Assembly: GCA_958450365.1 (NCBI GenBank)
Contig: CAUEEP010000883.1
Span: 612,001-676,000, forward strand
DNA length: 64,000 nucleotides
Source of the DNA: Mesorhabditis belari
Lineage: Eukaryota > Nematoda > Chromadorea > Rhabditida > Rhabditidae
Direction: 5' to 3'
Below the pieces are notes generated by a model. That model made no database searches. It was not told where the DNA came from and saw only the letters and a program-made list of their open reading frames with translations. A program made the translations under genes and the position numbers. Below are positions 54,654 through 64,000 of this stretch, one piece after another; position 1 is the first letter of the stretch; each line of letters opens with the position of its first letter.

Positions 54654-54719
54654 TGCTTTGCGGTGTAATGGTTAGCACAGTTGCCAGGTCGGGTCGGAGG
54701 TTGGAGTCCCCCTGGCGCA
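54654..54719 (+). tRNA. Decayed tRNA-like sequence
   Basis: A-box-like GGTGTAATGGTTAGCAC, a B-box-like AGGTTGGAGTCC and possible pairing of TGC at 54654 with GCA at 54717. Acceptor and T stems have several mismatches, so I read it as a tRNA pseudogene or tRNA-derived element. Confidence 0.35.
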
Positions 54720-55298
54720 CAAGTTTTGATCTGCCTTAGTTCTAACTATGTTTTTTTATGCTGTTTCAATAGATGAAAAGGTGTTTCAAAGTTTTTCAGT
54801 GCAAAGTTTTTCAGTTTCAAAGTGAAGTTCAAAGGTGGTATTCACGTCATCACTTTTCATGCCTAATAAAAAAATTGTCAAAAACACAATCTTCCTGTGA
54901 ATTGATGTTTAATTTAAACGGATGTAAACAGCTTTTATTTTGTTTGCCTTTAACTTTGCATTCGAAAAGAAGTCTATTTTTTGGCATGAATATTTTGATA
55001 CAAATACAGTATGCTTTGCGCCGAATACATCAGAAAAACTTGGTACATTCTCCTTTTCTTTTATTTAATCAAAAACCCACCTTGTCCTTTTGTTTTCCCT
55101 ATTCTCTTATCAATAAACACTTTCTAAATGCCTTTTTTTGTGTTTATAAAGTGTTTTTTCTTTGTTTGTTTGATTTCTTTGTTCATTTGATGACTCATCA
55201 CACAGGATTTGTCTAATTTCAGTCACGAAATAAAAATTGGAATCATTTTACCAATGCACTGGCAGTCAATCAATAATTTTATTTAAGAAATTTCTTTT

Positions 55299-56852
55299 TC
55301 AAATGCTCGGCAAATTTTTTAGATGCTCGATCGGCAAAGAACTGTCGCTAATCATTTGGATTACGTTCTCGCGCGTGAATTGAAGTCCGGCCAAGCGCCG
55401 GGGAGAACGACTGGCTCTCGTTTTGGAAAAGCCAAAAATTTGTTGCTTTGAGATCTTCTTGACTAATTGTAAGTATACTTTAGAAAAGTTATTCCAGTCA
55501 ACTTTAGAAAAAACTACTTGACTTCTTTTTGAAATTTAAACCAGTGAGTGAGCTTGCCTATCATTGAGCGAGTTTGCCTATCATTGAGCGAGCTTGCCTA
55601 TCAGTGAGTGAGCTTGCCTATCAGTGAGTGAGCTTGCCTATCACTGAAGTGAGCTTGCCTATCATGGAGTGAGCTTGCCTATCATGGAGTGAGCTTGCCT
55701 ATCATGGAGTGAGCTTGCCTATCATTGAGCGAGCTTGCCTATCACTGAGTGAGCTTGCCTATCAGTGAGTGAACTTGCCTATCAGTGAGTGAGCTTGCCT
55801 ATCAGTGAGTGAACTTGCCTATCAGTGAGTGAGCTTGCCTATCAGTGAGTGAGCTTGCCTATCAGTGAGTGAGCTTGCCTTGAAGCGTACTCTTTAAGAA
55901 ACTTGGTTCTTCTTGAAAATCCAGATCTTTTGAAAAGGTATTCATTGTGAAAAGCTATCATATGCAAAGCCCAAAGCCAATTTGATTCTTTTTCACATCT
56001 ACATTCTCTAACTCCGGAATCAAAAAACTTTTTGTCAGGTCAGTCCATGAGGGTCCAGAATTTGTGCTAAAATAGAGCTAAATCTGGGAAAAATTTATCC
56101 CAAGAATTTGGGCATAATGACGCTCAGGGTTCCAGATCAGTCAGCCCAGTCGCTTACCGCGCCCTTCACAGGCTCAAAAGCCTCTTATACCTGACGGGTT
56201 TACCAGGTCGCGAGCGATTACGGACCGCACAAAAAACACCCCGCTAGTCACTTTACACAGTGGTTTTTTTGTTCCGTAAATGATTCCCGAATGAGATTTA
56301 GTGCTCCGGGGTTTTCATGGTCGTAGAACCTATTTATGAGCTTTATTTTAACCCTGAAGAGAATGGAATTGGCAAAGGTTTTGCATATGATAGCTTTCTC
56401 ACAATGAAAAGAGCCGTATTTTGTCAAAAGACCCGGTTTTCCGAGAAAAACTGAAAAGTTGAGTTTGAAATTACTGCAGAATAAAAGTCATTGATGTAAA
56501 CGAATTTGATCAACGCATTTGATGCAAAGAAAAAGTTCTTCGAATTTCTCGCACCTACTTTCTCTGAAACTATTTCTTTTCTAAAACCGACGATTCTTTG
56601 AATTTATATTTACAATGAAAACAGGTGAAAAACTGGTGTTTGAGATTTGAGAAAGCATAGGTGAAATTTTTGGTTGTTTTTGGAAACAAATTGTTTTTCG
56701 CGTAAATTCACTGTAGCTGTGTTTTCACAGGAACGAAAAAACTATGATGTTTTACCTTTTAAATGTTGGCGGTCACGAGCTGAAGATTCGAATTTGGATA
56801 CTCGTCGATTTTGATGTCCTTGAGGTTTGAAAAGTTTGAAAAGTTTCGAAAG
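55299..56852 (-). CDS. Possible 3' end of an unrecognised minus-strand gene, two exons
   Basis: Exon 56756-56852 (phase 0 to 1, donor AAAAG|GTAAAA) joins in frame to exon 55299-55462 (acceptor ACAATTAG), which ends in TGA. An AATAAA motif lies about 15-20 nt beyond the stop. The product is basic, with SSARDRQHLK, FSKTRASRSPRRLAG and ENVIQMISDSSLPIEHL; I do not recognise it. Caution: both intervals are also open on the plus strand, with plausible splice signals there (GERKN... frame at 56731-56826; MLDRQRTVANHLDYVL from 55322). The strand is therefore uncertain. The intron would hold the 20-bp tandem array at 55.5-55.9 kb. Confidence 0.33.
55545..55880. repeat. 20-bp minisatellite GAGTGAGCTTGCCTATCAGT
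   Basis: About 17 units with ATGGAG, ATTGAGC and ACTGAG variants. It would lie in the single intron of the candidate minus-strand gene end. Confidence 0.9.
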
Positions 56853-56937
56853 CTTGTAAGAAAATTGTTTATGAAAGTGTACAGCTATTAGTGGTGCAGC
56901 TGAAGAGCAAACTTTTAGGAAATGCTATTGGGTTGGT

Positions 56938-57095
56938 GAATTGAAAACTGCGGGCTATTGTCATATGTGACAGTTTGAGCACTTTCTTCAAAAGAAACCC
57001 ATTTTGGTGTCAATGGAAAAGTTGTAGAGAATCAAAAATCAAGCTTATATCCAAATTTCCAAAAAGATACGCTTAGTGGTTCCGCTTAAAATTTG
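56938..57095. mobile_element. Truncated TTGGGTTGGTGAATTG mariner end
   Basis: The first ~158 bp of the family after TA, then unrelated sequence starting TTTGTGTGTTCTGTG. A second, longer copy starts only 160 bp downstream. Confidence 0.75.
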
Positions 57096-57257
57096 TGTGT
57101 TCTGTGTGTTCTTTGGGCGGCCGCGTACTCGCTCGTCGTCTGGCGCAGGGCTTTTACATAACCCCCTCCCCTCTCCCTATGGCAAACTAATCTGACCGGC
57201 TCCGAATTCTCAAATTGGACATTGACATCTCCACAAATCAAGGCTAATCTCAATCTA

Positions 57258-57755
57258 TTGGGTTGGTGAATTGAAAACTGCCGGCTATTGTCATATGTGA
57301 CAGTTTGAGCACTTTCTTCAAAAGAAACCCATTTTGGTGTCAATAGAAAAGTTGTAAAGAATCAAAAATCAAGCTTGTATCCAAATTTTCAGAACGATTA
57401 AAAAACTGGTTTTCAAGAAATGCAAAATTTACGAATTTTCACAAAACTTGCATTTTAAGCGAAACTACTAAGTGTATCTTTTTGGAAATTTCGCTATTAG
57501 CCTAATTTTTGATTCTCTACAACTTTTCTATTGACACCAAAATGGGTTTCTTTTGAAGAAAGTGCTCAAACTGGGACAAACTTTGAAATCTCCAGTCCTC
57601 CATTTTTGAGTCTCACACTTGTCTCACACACAAACCAAAATCCTACTACGAAAGAGGAATCCGCAAATTGCCTATAAAATGGGCAGAAGTCGTCAATAAT
57701 AATGGAAATTATTTCGAATGAATTTATGGTTTTATGTTGAATAAATTTAAATCAG
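57258..57755. mobile_element. TTGGGTTGGTGAATTG mariner lacking its right TIR
   Basis: Same family and order as 21315-21850, including the transposase tail (YYERGIRKLP). It ends after ATGTTGAATAAATTTA without the terminal repeat. The segment duplicated at 62.1 kb begins almost immediately afterwards. Confidence 0.75.
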
Positions 57756-57788
57756 CAACGAGAACGCCAGTAAATTTCATCTTTCTAG

Positions 57789-57911
57789 GCATCTCCGGTT
57801 GCCCACACGGCAATCCTTTATTCAACTCTCGGGCAAACTTTCATCCAAATACTCTCCGTATTTCTCTACATTCCATACATTTTTGTGGTGGCTAAATCAG
57901 AAAAGTTTCAC
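57789..57911 (+). CDS. Candidate upstream exon of the Sre-like gene
   Basis: Acceptor ATCTTTCTAG and donor AC|GTAAAT bound 123 nt that are open in a frame with entry and exit phase 2, matching the next exon at 58174. The frame encodes LPTRQSFIQL and FHTFLWWLNQK. A second frame, containing PLFNSRANFHPNTLR, is also open for most of the interval and looks more like the Sre loop before TM2 (P-x-F-x-x-N-x-H). About 100 bp of this interval is repeated in reverse orientation near 62.1 kb, so it may be part of a duplicated gene fragment. Confidence 0.3.
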
Positions 57912-58036
57912 GTAAATCTCACGAGAATTATCGTTTTCACAAAACTTCACACGATTCTGATCATTTGCTCGAGATTGATGGGCACTCTGTATCAACTTCG
58001 AATCCTCAAAACATCAAGTAAATCACAAAAGTCTCA

Positions 58037-58070
58037 AGTGAACTGATCTAGTCTACTAGATCAGTTCACT
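58037..58070. repeat. Hairpin with 15-bp perfect arms
   Basis: AGTGAACTGATCTAG, loop TCTA, CTAGATCAGTTCACT. Confidence 0.85.
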
Positions 58071-58173
58071 AATCATAAATTCTCAAGCTTTGCACATGCG
58101 ACTTTGTAGATCAATGATGTAGATCGACTGTAGATCAATGAACTGTTTAAGATTTTCTTCTACTACTCATCAG

Positions 58174-61100
58174 CATGTTGAGATTTGAAGCTGTTGCGAT
58201 CAATTTTCTTATTTATCCGATGATCTTAATTGAAAGGTTAGTTTAGACTTTAATGAACATGGAAATTTGAATAGAGGGACCCTTAGAAAGGGATTTGTCC
58301 CGATAACGGTAGTGTAGTTACAGCAATTGACTAGAGCTCTTGCTCTGTGACTTCTTATTGATGATGTGCGCAATTGAAAAACAACTCCTTTATCCGTAAA
58401 ATGGCCAAGTTGAGACCTTAATTGGTAATTGAAACCAATTGATTGGTAACCAATCAATTGAAAACAGGAAGAACAAAACGATAAGATAAGCAACCGTGTA
58501 AACCAGTGCTGTTACATTGTAGGTTAACTTGTTTCGAAGAGTGAAAAAGATGGAAATGAGGAATAACTCAACTCGGCTACGGTAGCCGGGGGCGCGCAAT
58601 AGGATATTTGCGCTAAATGGGTGCCGGTCGGCAAAAAAAAATGAAGAATAGAAGGATTTCTATTAGATTTCTTCTATTAGAGAGTTTATGGTAACTAAAA
58701 AGTAAAAATTAATGACACGTGATTCGGAACACTTATAGTCGACATGGCTAACGATATTTTGGGGTTGCTCCCGTTCGACAATCCCGTTTGACAATCCCGT
58801 TCGACGATCCCGTTCGACAATCCCGTTCGACAATCCCGTTCGACAATCCCGTTGGACAATCATATCGGCGCACTGAAAGTTGCTAGCAATTTGAAACTTT
58901 TTTATCAGAAAGCCAATATCATTAGCTTTATTTTAATACCAAACATTCAGAAAAATTCTTTAAAATAGTACTCAAAAAGTCACATTAAGCTTTAAAATTA
59001 TTACCCTTAAGGAGGTCTCGTTAAGGCCTGGTTAAGGATCGTTAAGGCCTCGTTAAGGCCTCGTTAAGGCATTGTTAAGGTCTTGTTAAGGTCTTGTTAA
59101 GGATCGTTAAGGCCTCGTTAAGGATCGTTAAGGCTTCGTTAAGGCATTGTTAAGGCCTTGTTAAGGCCTTGTTAAGGTCTTGTTAAGGCCTTGTTAAGGA
59201 CGGCCTCGTTAAGTATCGATAACCTTTTTAGAGTACTTTTTTGAAGATTCTTGTTGACTGTTCGGTATCGAAATAAAGCTGATAATTTAGGCTTTCTGAT
59301 AGAAAAAGTTTTAGTTTCCTAGCAACTTTCAGTCCGTTGATATGACTGCTCAAACTTGAAACCTGGTTAAACCTCGGTAACATGTCTAACTTATAGAACA
59401 TGTTCACTCGTTTTCATGTGGGACTACGAGGCGAAACGACGAACGCACATCTCGACAATGATCATCATTTTCGCGATCATTTTCGCTAACTTCAATGCAA
59501 TTACCATAAGCATTTGTAAATTTTCTAATCATTTCTAGCTGATTGTAGCTAATTTCTAATCACTTCTAGCTGATTAACAAGAGCCTTTACAGCATCAGCC
59601 ATGTACACTTCACTTTCAAGTGTTATATTTGCTCCTGTATTCAGCACGATAATCCTTTTCTTTCTTTGGGTTTGTTTTGAATATCTAGAAGAAATAAAAG
59701 GATAAAAAACGAATTTACAGTCTCTTCGTAAAATCAAAACGAGCAATAAGAAGATTTTGGAGGAGTTAAGCGAGAGAATGCACGACTACGCTTTGTCCGC
59801 CAGATATCAGGCAGTCGAAAATATTCGCGCTTTTTATGTGAGAGCTATTTTTTCATCTATTGGGTTGGGGAGAATGAGTCGGCGCCCAACTTTAAAGGGA
59901 CTTTTTGCACACATAAAGCCTTCTTTAAACATACGTTTGGTTTCATCAAAAGGATCCACTATTTCTCTACAAAATGACTTTTGAGAGTTTCCACAAAGCT
60001 TTTCTTTCGTGGAGTTTATGAACTTCCAAACGCAGCTGGTTAAAATGGCAAAGAGTCCGACTCATCATTTGAACAGTTTCTTTCACATAAACCTTCTTTA
60101 GTGTTTATATAAAAAAGATAGAGCACATTCAATTACTTAAGTTGCCAAATTTGCAGGAAGATCCCACCAATGGTTTTTTCTAGATCACAGTTTGTAGTTT
60201 TTGTGAAAAAATGGCTTTTTCTTGAGCGGAGGCGCTGTTTGAATTTTCTTTTAAATGTCATTTTGTAGAGAATTAGTTAACCATTCTACTGATATCAAAC
60301 GCATATTATTTGACGAAGTCGAATAGAAGTTTTAGACATTTTTTTGATTTTCGGCGCCGACTCATTCTCCCCAACCCAATAGAATCTTTCAGTTTATCGA
60401 ATTAAAGACTTTTTGTTTTTTCAAAGAGCAATTTTCAAATATTGGGTTGTCCAGTTATGAATGCGCGTTTTTTACTATTTTGTAAATTTCTCCAGATACC
60501 GAAATCAAGAAAATGATATATATGAGTATTATTCGAAAGCTGAAGATCTCCTCTACATTTTGGAATAAAAAAGTTTTTGAATTTGTTCAGCTTTTGGGCA
60601 AATTGACTGCACAGAAGAAGAGGTGGCCAAAAAATGGAAGGGTGCCTTTGGATCAAGTTTTGGCTCCGCTCAAATTGAGTTAACCGTTTGATGTTTGGCC
60701 AATAGATATATCAATACAACTTTTTTTAAATATAACAATTTCAGAGCATCTTTACTTTTCTTTTCTTTTCTGGGCGGTTATTTTACACCATAAAACTTGA
60801 GGAATAGCTAAGCTGGGATGGCTGAGATGGCTTGAGGAATAGTTAAGCTGGAATGGCTGAGATGGCTTGAGGAATAGCTAAGCTGAAATGGGTTTTTTCG
60901 AAAAAGACCTCTCCCTTTGTGCAGTCAATTTCCCAAAAAGTTGAATGAATTCAAAAACTTTTTTATTCCAAAATGTAGAGGAGATCCTCAGCTCTCGAAT
61001 GATATATAACACTCATATACATCTGTTCGATAGCTTGAGAAATTTACAAAATAGTAAAAACGCGCATCCATAACTGGACAACCCAATAGTTTCTCTTTGT

Positions 61101-61568
61101 TTGGATAGCACTGTTTCCTCTTTTAAAGCTCTAAAAAAATTTCCTAATGCTATCTCTTCGGATCCTCATTCTATTGCCTCAAAAATACACATCCAAACAT
61201 TTAGTTTATTCGAAATTTTATGTATTTCTCAATAATTGCCGACCTCGGAGTTGCATGGTCAATGATTTCAGTGTTATACTGTGTCGAGGGTTCACTCGAA
61301 TCTCAAATATTTGGCGCTCTCAGCGAGCTATGGGTGACGATGTAAGTTTGAATGAAGAGGCACGAAGAATTTCTCTTTAAATTCCAGGTCATGTGCTGGT
61401 TACATGGTGGTTGGGCTGAGCTCTGTGAAAGAGTGGAGGAGCAATTTTTGTTGGCTTTTCCTGAAAATGATCGGCCGACAGATGAACACTATCGACGCCG
61501 AGGCAACAAAAGTGGATAAGGACATCGAAACACAAATGTACTTTAAGTTCTACAGTCAAAACTGGTGA
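58174..61568 (+). CDS. Sre-family (serpentine receptor class epsilon-like) chemoreceptor, 5' end unresolved
   Basis: Predicted seven-helix chemosensory GPCR of a nematode-restricted family. Exons: 58174-58236, 59397-59515, 59593-59669, 59721-59837, 61205-61341, 61388-61568, with matching phases (2, 1, 0, 0, 2) and a stop at 61566-61568. They encode 230 residues. Features in order: a membrane segment ending LIYPMILIER (TM3, with the family's E-R), FMWDYEAKRRTHIS (the D-Y-E-x-K-x-R loop), TM4 STMIIIFAIIFANF, TM5 FAPVFSTIILFFLW, cytoplasmic loop ALSARYQAVENIRAF (the R-Y-Q-x-x-E-N-I-R signature), TM6 and TM7 around LGVAWSMISVLYC and CAGYMVVGLSSV, then a tail ending YFKFYSQNW. TM1-TM2 are not resolved; a phase-compatible exon may lie at 57789-57911. 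The 59838-61204 intron carries two mariner-type elements. Confidence 0.8.
58776..58862. repeat. 13-bp array CGACAATCCCGTT
   Basis: Six to seven units in the Sre-like gene intron 58237-59396. Confidence 0.9.
59007..59212. repeat. 11-bp array CGTTAAGGCCT
   Basis: About 18 units (TTGTTAAGGTC, TCGTTAAGGAT variants) in the same Sre intron as the 58776 array. Confidence 0.9.
59860..60379. mobile_element. Mariner-type TIR element with TTGGGTTGGGGAGAATGAGT ends in a Sre intron
   Basis: About 32-bp inverted ends (…GAGTCGGCGCC / GGCGCCGACTC…), flanked by TA, 520 bp. No transposase motif recognised. It starts 22 nt after the donor of the Sre exon ending at 59837. Confidence 0.8.
60442..61086. mobile_element. 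Mariner-type element, same family as 879-1452, in the last large Sre intron
   Basis: Ends TTGGGTTGTCCAGTTATGAA and ATAACTGGACAACCCAA with flanking TA. The internal sequence matches 879-1452, including AAATGGAAGGGTGCCTTTGG. It carries an extra tandem duplication near 60820-60890 (CTTGAGGAATAGCTAAGCTG). Confidence 0.85.
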
Positions 61569-61891
61569 TAAATAGTTTTCGAGAAATTACAATAAGTACA
61601 TTTTTAATACAAAAGAAAGAAAGAACAAAAGAACAAAAGAAAGAAAGAACAAAAGAACAAAAGAAAGAAAGAAAAGACTAAATAAATGCTCCGATTAGAC
61701 AAATACTTACAGAGAATCCTCTGGAAGTTTCATGTAGTAAACAACTCGAGTTTAAAGTATAAATATCTCCTGGTTGAGGGTATTCTAAAAGGGCACAAAT
61801 CCTACGCTTCATCGACGTTCACGAGATATAAACCGACAAATTTCTGGCAAATTCGACAATTAAAATCCAACGAGAGTTGCAAAAAATTATC

Positions 61892-62040
61892 GTAGGAATG
61901 GATGCATTTTGAACTCATTAAAAAGCGGCTATCCATTCTATGAACATCACGAGTAATTCTAGATTTTGACATCAAAGCCAATGTTTCAAGAGGGGAAAGA
62001 AGAGATCCACAATCAATTGAAAGATTACGTTGTTTTCTCA
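61892..62040 (+). repeat. First copy of a ~145-bp direct repeat behind the Sre-like gene
   Basis: Starts GGATGCATTTTGAACTCATT and is repeated at 62250-62393. The two copies differ at about a dozen sites. In one plus-strand frame both read MHFELIKKRLSIL, an in-frame TGA at the same place, then a frame with ILDFDI and ISRGERRDPQ. Several differences are at third positions, so it may derive from a receptor exon. Confidence 0.6.
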
Positions 62041-62084
62041 GGTGTTTCGGGCTAAACGAAGCTTCTGCAACAATTCATGAAAAT

Positions 62085-62175
62085 TTGCCCGAGAGTTGAA
62101 TAAAGGATTCCCGTGTGGGCAACCGGAGATGCCTAGAAAGATGAAATTTACTGGAGTTCTCGTTCCTGATTTTTT
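62085..62175 (-). repeat. Reverse-oriented copy of the 57.75-57.85 kb segment
   Basis: The minus strand here repeats plus-strand 57757-57850 almost exactly, including TTCATCTTTCTAGGCATCTC and the following CGGTTGCCCACACGG. Homology stops abruptly on both sides. It shows that a piece next to the Sre-like gene was copied in inverted orientation about 4.3 kb away. Confidence 0.65.
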
Positions 62176-62249
62176 TCTGAGGTGTAGTGGATAAGAGTCT
62201 TGTTTCCGAAATAAGCTAGCAAGTTTTTGGCTCGGGTTCGATGCCTTCC

Positions 62250-62393
62250 TTTTGTGGATGCATTTTGAACTCATTAAAAAGCGGCTATCCATTCTGTGAG
62301 AATCACGGGCAATTTTAGATTTTGACATCGAAGCCAATATTTCAAGAGGGGAAAGGAGAGATCCACAACCAATTGAACGATTACGTTGCTTTT
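62250..62393 (+). repeat. Second copy of the ~145-bp direct repeat
   Basis: Diverged copy of 61892-62040, lying directly before the partial Sre-tail duplicate at 62413. The pair shows that the duplicated unit was larger than the tail exon alone. The segment between the copies holds the reverse-oriented fragment shared with 57.75-57.85 kb and a tRNA-like stretch near 62.18-62.24 kb. Confidence 0.6.
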
Positions 62394-62412
62394 TGAAAAC
62401 TTTTGAAAACAG

Positions 62413-62499
62413 ATGAACACTATCGACGCCGAGGCAACGCAAGTGGATAAGTACGTCGAAACACAAATGTACTTTAAGTTCTACAGTCAAAATTGGTAA
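62413..62499 (+). pseudogene. Partial duplicate of the last exon of the Sre-like gene
   Basis: Encodes the same 28-residue tail as 61482-61568 with four or five changes, from MNTIDAEAT to MYFKFYSQNW and a TAA stop. The 3' flank (ATAAATAGTTTTTGAGAGATTACAATAAG...) is also shared. The rest of the receptor is absent upstream, so this is a truncated copy from a tandem duplication or unequal exchange. Confidence 0.75.
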
Positions 62500-63050
62500 T
62501 AAATAGTTTTTGAGAGATTACAATAAGTACATTTTTAATTAATTAATGAATAAATATAGAAATAAAAAGCCAGATTATTAATCATTAAAAGAGATGCAGC
62601 AGCATTTTTGCTCTATTTTCGTTTACCGCAATTGCCACTACGCCATCTAGCCACATTTCGAGAGTCGAGACTCGGAAAAAAGCCTTTATAAGCCCCAGGC
62701 ACGATTTCCCCGAGTAGACACCCAAACTTTCGACACGTTTTTCTCGCATGTTTTTGCATATGGCGTTGACGAAAGTTGACGTTTCTTTAGTCAAATTTAA
62801 TGAGGATTCTATTAAAACCAAGCCTAAGTTGATTCAGCTTCTATACCTCGAGTTATAAACCGTCAAAGTTGATTGACTTCTGTAGGTAGGTAAGTAAACT
62901 TTGACACAAATTTTCTCTATGTTCTTACACATGAGCATACAAGATAAATTGTATTTTTCTATAACCAAATTTAGTCGGGATTCTTTTAAAACTAACCCTG
63001 AGTCGATCCGATCATTGGGAGTAGAATTATAAAGTAAAATAGAAAAGGGT
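62500..63050. repeat. Two diverged tandem copies of a ~200-bp segment
   Basis: The segment around 62720-62860 (TTTTTCTCGCATGTTTTTGC ... CTCGAGTTATAAA) is repeated with strong divergence at 62900-63030 (TTTTCTCTATGTTCTTACAC ... GTAGAATTATAAA). No gene recognised from here to the right end, apart from the TIR element at 63367. Confidence 0.5.
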
Positions 63051-63366
63051 AACGTTTCAGAGCTCGCTAAATCATTTTCTGCCCAAGTGCCATTTTGACT
63101 ATAGAAAAACGGCACTTTAGCGCACTACTCTTCAAGACAGTTTTTCTGAAAAACTGAACACAGCATCGGATTCCCCGTGTTCGATAGGCGATTTCGATTA
63201 TTGTTCGCGTAGCACCAGAAACATGTGATATCCCAGTTCCAAGCCAGTTCCAAGCCAGTTCCAAGCCCTAACCCAGTCCCTGCCAAAGCAAATACAGGAT
63301 TATGTTTGGCTATTATGTGTCGCTAAAAAGAAACAAAACTTACAAACTACAAACTACAGCAAAACT

Positions 63367-63890
63367 AGAGTGTGCTCCTTGTTGACAGACAATTTGTCAG
63401 ACAAATTTTCATTGACAACTTTTTTGTCAGACAATTGATCCGACAAACTTCCGACAACGCGTTTTCTAAAAGGTGCGCTTTTTAAGCAAAGCTATAAAGG
63501 TCGCGGGAAAAAAATTTGCAAACTTTTCTGAAAATATGGTAATGGATAGTTTTATTTAAGGATTTAGGTTTTTTGGGGCGTGAAATTTTTTTTGGAATGG
63601 TTCTAGTGCAAATGTAGACAATGGGCCTGGTAATTTCGGAAATAATATAATTTTTTAATAGTGTTTCTTAACTTTTCCCGTTTTAAATGTTTTCTTTAAT
63701 TTTAAATAGCATTTAAAAAATTTTAAGTTTTAGCGAAAGAGTAATAGAGTTAAGTAAAGAGTAATAGAAAAAAGAGCGCAAGATTTTAATGTACATTTGC
63801 ATTTTGAAAAATTTGCTGATGCAGGGTTACGGTAGCTTATCCTTGGCGCGCGCTTTTTAGAAAACGCGTTGTCTGCAAGGAACACACTCT
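63367..63890. repeat. TIR element with AGAGTGTG(C/T)TCCTTG ends
   Basis: AGAGTGTGCTCCTTGTTGAC at the left and GTCTGCAAGGAACACACTCT at the right. The inner CGCGTTTTCTAAAA motif is also inverted. The left arm contains repeated GACAATTTGTCAGACAA-like pieces. Related ends occur near 31845 and 46835. Confidence 0.65.
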
Positions 63891-64000
63891 AAGCAAAACT
63901 CGTTAGGGATCTATAGAAGTGACCCAGAAAAGCCCCGTTACTATCAAGGTTAGGTCATTGAAGAGGTTCAAAGGGCTTTATTTTTGATTTTTGCTCTTAG

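Noticed and set aside
62160..62245. Possible tRNA (GTGTAGTGGATAAGAG ... GGTTCGATGCC)
   Set aside because: Box motifs are present, but the T and acceptor stems do not pair; kept only as a tRNA-like stretch.
62038..62490. 150-codon minus-strand frame
   Set aside because: Runs antisense across the Sre-tail duplicate, the direct repeat and an inverted fragment; no homology of its own.

Overview
This is a nuclear segment of an animal genome, almost certainly a nematode: AT-rich, with small exons, introns from 43 nt to several kb, and very dense DNA transposons. The nematode call rests mainly on a Sre-type chemoreceptor gene at 58-61.6 kb. Mariner and Tc1 elements and short AG-GT introns agree with it. 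No bacterial, phage or CRISPR features were seen. All exon models are my own splicing by eye; what supports them is reading-frame continuity across many exons.

Layout. (1) 2.77-16.9 kb, minus strand: the N-terminal and middle part of an FBXO11/DRE-1 orthologue (F-box plus parallel beta-helix repeats; SCF ubiquitin ligase substrate receptor). Thirteen exons keep one open frame; the C-terminal half lies beyond the left edge or is lost. (2) 17-30.8 kb: no firm gene, but tandem arrays, foldback elements and a broken Tc1 element. (3) 30.8-41.45 kb, plus strand: an M13 (neprilysin-like) zinc metallopeptidase with HEMMH, ExxxD and NAF motifs in successive exons. One exon is unresolved. (4) 41.87-46.19 kb: a TIR DNA element split by an internally deleted BEL/Pao LTR retrotransposon, with a 5-bp target duplication. 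An empty relative lies at 2.13-2.68 kb. (5) 46.2-55 kb: mariner remnants, a relic M13 exon, foldback elements and a minus-strand gene (49.6-51.7 kb, perhaps from 52.9 kb) of unknown function. (6) 55.3-56.85 kb: a possible two-exon minus-strand gene end that is also open on the other strand. (7) 58.2-61.57 kb, plus strand: the Sre-like receptor gene, followed by a partial duplicate at 61.9-62.5 kb. (8) To the right end: diverged repeats and a TIR element.

The host genes do not form an operon or pathway. The dominant theme is the non-coding fraction. Roughly thirty different tandem arrays (units 5 to about 43 bp) and at least ten foldback/TIR families sit mostly in introns. Several foldback families with unrelated bodies share the tip TACCGTA, and mariner families of at least four TIR types have inserted at TA. 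Nested insertions at 31.1-32.8 kb and 41.9-46.2 kb give a relative chronology.
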